The notes beneath the pieces were generated by a model. That model was not told where the DNA came from. It ran no database searches and saw only the letters and a list, made by a program, of their open reading frames with translations. 13,991 nt of DNA from Planctomycetota bacterium (GTDB lineage Bacteria > Planctomycetota > Phycisphaerae > WQYP01): the NCBI GenBank assembly GCA_021828925.1, contig JAJZCT010000021.1, positions 1 through 13,991 on the forward strand, in the 5' to 3' direction. Both the position numbers and the translations under genes were made by a program. How positions within the stretch are numbered: position 1 is the stretch's first letter; each line of letters starts with the position of its first letter. Of the stretch, positions 13,452 through 13,991 are shown one piece after another.

Positions 13452-13510
13452 TACCATTGGAATGTTGAAAAAAATCGAAGAATAAGGCGACGTAACGTCA
13501 GGGTGATAAT

Positions 13511-13991
13511 ATGAAATTCAGAGTTGACGAAATAGCATCGGTACTGGAAAAAGAAATTGCCGGTTTTGAAGATCGGCTTGACGTAAGTCAGGTTGGTAAA
13601 GTCATTGAAGTCGGCGACGGTATCGCGCGGATCTATGGCCTGTCCAATGCCATGGCCGGAGAGATGCTCGATTTTGGCAACGATATGTATGGCCAGGTAT
13701 TTAACTTGGAGGAAGAGACCGTCGGTGCGGTTATCTTCGGTGACTGCTCGCACATTAAAGAAGGCGATGTGGTCAAATCCACCGGGGAACTGCTTTCCGT
13801 GCCCGTAGGGCGGGAACTTCTGGGCCGCGTGGTCAATGCCCTTGGGCAGCCCATTGACGGCGGCTCACCCATTCAGACCTCGGATCGCCGCAAGGTGGAT
13901 GTGATCGCCCCCGGAATTGCCGACCGCCAGCCGGTGAAAGAGCCGCTGCAAACCGGTATTAAAGCTATTGACTCGATGATTCCCATTGGCC
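13511..13991 (+). CDS. atpA: ATP synthase F1 subunit alpha (3' partial)
   Basis: The alpha subunit forms the non-catalytic nucleotide sites of the F1 hexamer. The first 160 residues are visible. [31 protein letters not shown] is a typical N-terminus that binds delta; [22 protein letters not shown] is the beta-barrel core; [18 protein letters not shown] and the [20 protein letters not shown] block lead to the nucleotide-binding domain. The window ends just before the Walker A loop. AGGGTGA (13500-13506) precedes the ATG by four bases. It directly follows the atpH/atpA hairpin. The gamma, beta and epsilon genes presumably follow outside the window. Confidence 0.97.
   Translation, partial: MKFRVDEIASVLEKEIAGFEDRLDVSQVGKVIEVGDGIARIYGLSNAMAGEMLDFGNDMYGQVFNLEEETVGAVIFGDCSHIKEGDVVKSTGELLSVPVGRELLGRVVNALGQPIDGGSPIQTSDRRKVDVIAPGIADRQPVKEPLQTGIKAIDSMIPIG

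Noticed and set aside
1..13991. CRISPR array, tRNA, rRNA or insertion sequence
   Set aside because: No regularly spaced repeats, cloverleaf-like segments, rRNA stretches or transposase-like frames were seen on either strand.

Overview
The window looks like a chromosomal segment of a Gram-negative bacterium with roughly balanced to slightly GC-rich DNA. It probably belongs to Planctomycetota, with Phycisphaerae-type lineages the best guess. The grounds are two exosortase-type (PEP-CTERM) secreted proteins, an OmpA-type lipoprotein, a Tat-exported GH27 glycosidase, and a low-complexity two-helix membrane protein of a style I associate with that phylum. This placement is inference: there is no rRNA in the window and no search was run.

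Left third (1-5832). The 3' part of an unrecognised protein with two C-terminal membrane helices is followed by an OmpA-domain lipoprotein with a good intrinsic terminator, then a PmtA-like phospholipid N-methyltransferase. Convergent to these is prfB (release factor 2), which is intact only if read through a programmed +1 frameshift at CTT-TGA-C. prfB diverges from a CPA1-type Na+(K+)/H+ antiporter with a TrkA-C domain; the 365-base gap between them holds several hairpins.

Middle (5846-9695). A Tat-secreted GH27 alpha-galactosidase-like enzyme on the minus strand diverges from two secreted proteins with C-terminal sorting signals, one with a standard PEP motif and one with a PLP variant. The first has a good promoter whose -35/-10 spacer is occupied by a perfect palindrome. 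A 374-base gap before the ATP synthase genes contains a degenerate tandem repeat with a period near 149 bases.

Right third (9696-13991). This is the start of an F1Fo ATP synthase operon: an AtpZ-like gene, an AtpI-like gene, then atpB, atpE, atpF, atpH and the 5' third of atpA. The order is the usual I-B-E-F-H-A and the c subunit has proton-type residues. Unusual points are substitutions at two otherwise conserved polar positions of subunit a, a His-rich loop insertion in subunit a, a signal-peptide-like leader on subunit b, and RNA hairpins in every junction from atpB to atpA. Two of the hairpins (after atpE) are held together partly by G-U pairs, which suggests they act in the transcript.

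I found no tRNA, rRNA, CRISPR array, insertion sequence or wholly novel system. The most worthwhile leads are the subunit a substitutions, the intercistronic hairpin series, the repeat upstream of the operon, the palindrome in the PEP-CTERM promoter, and the release factor frameshift site that lacks the usual upstream stimulator.
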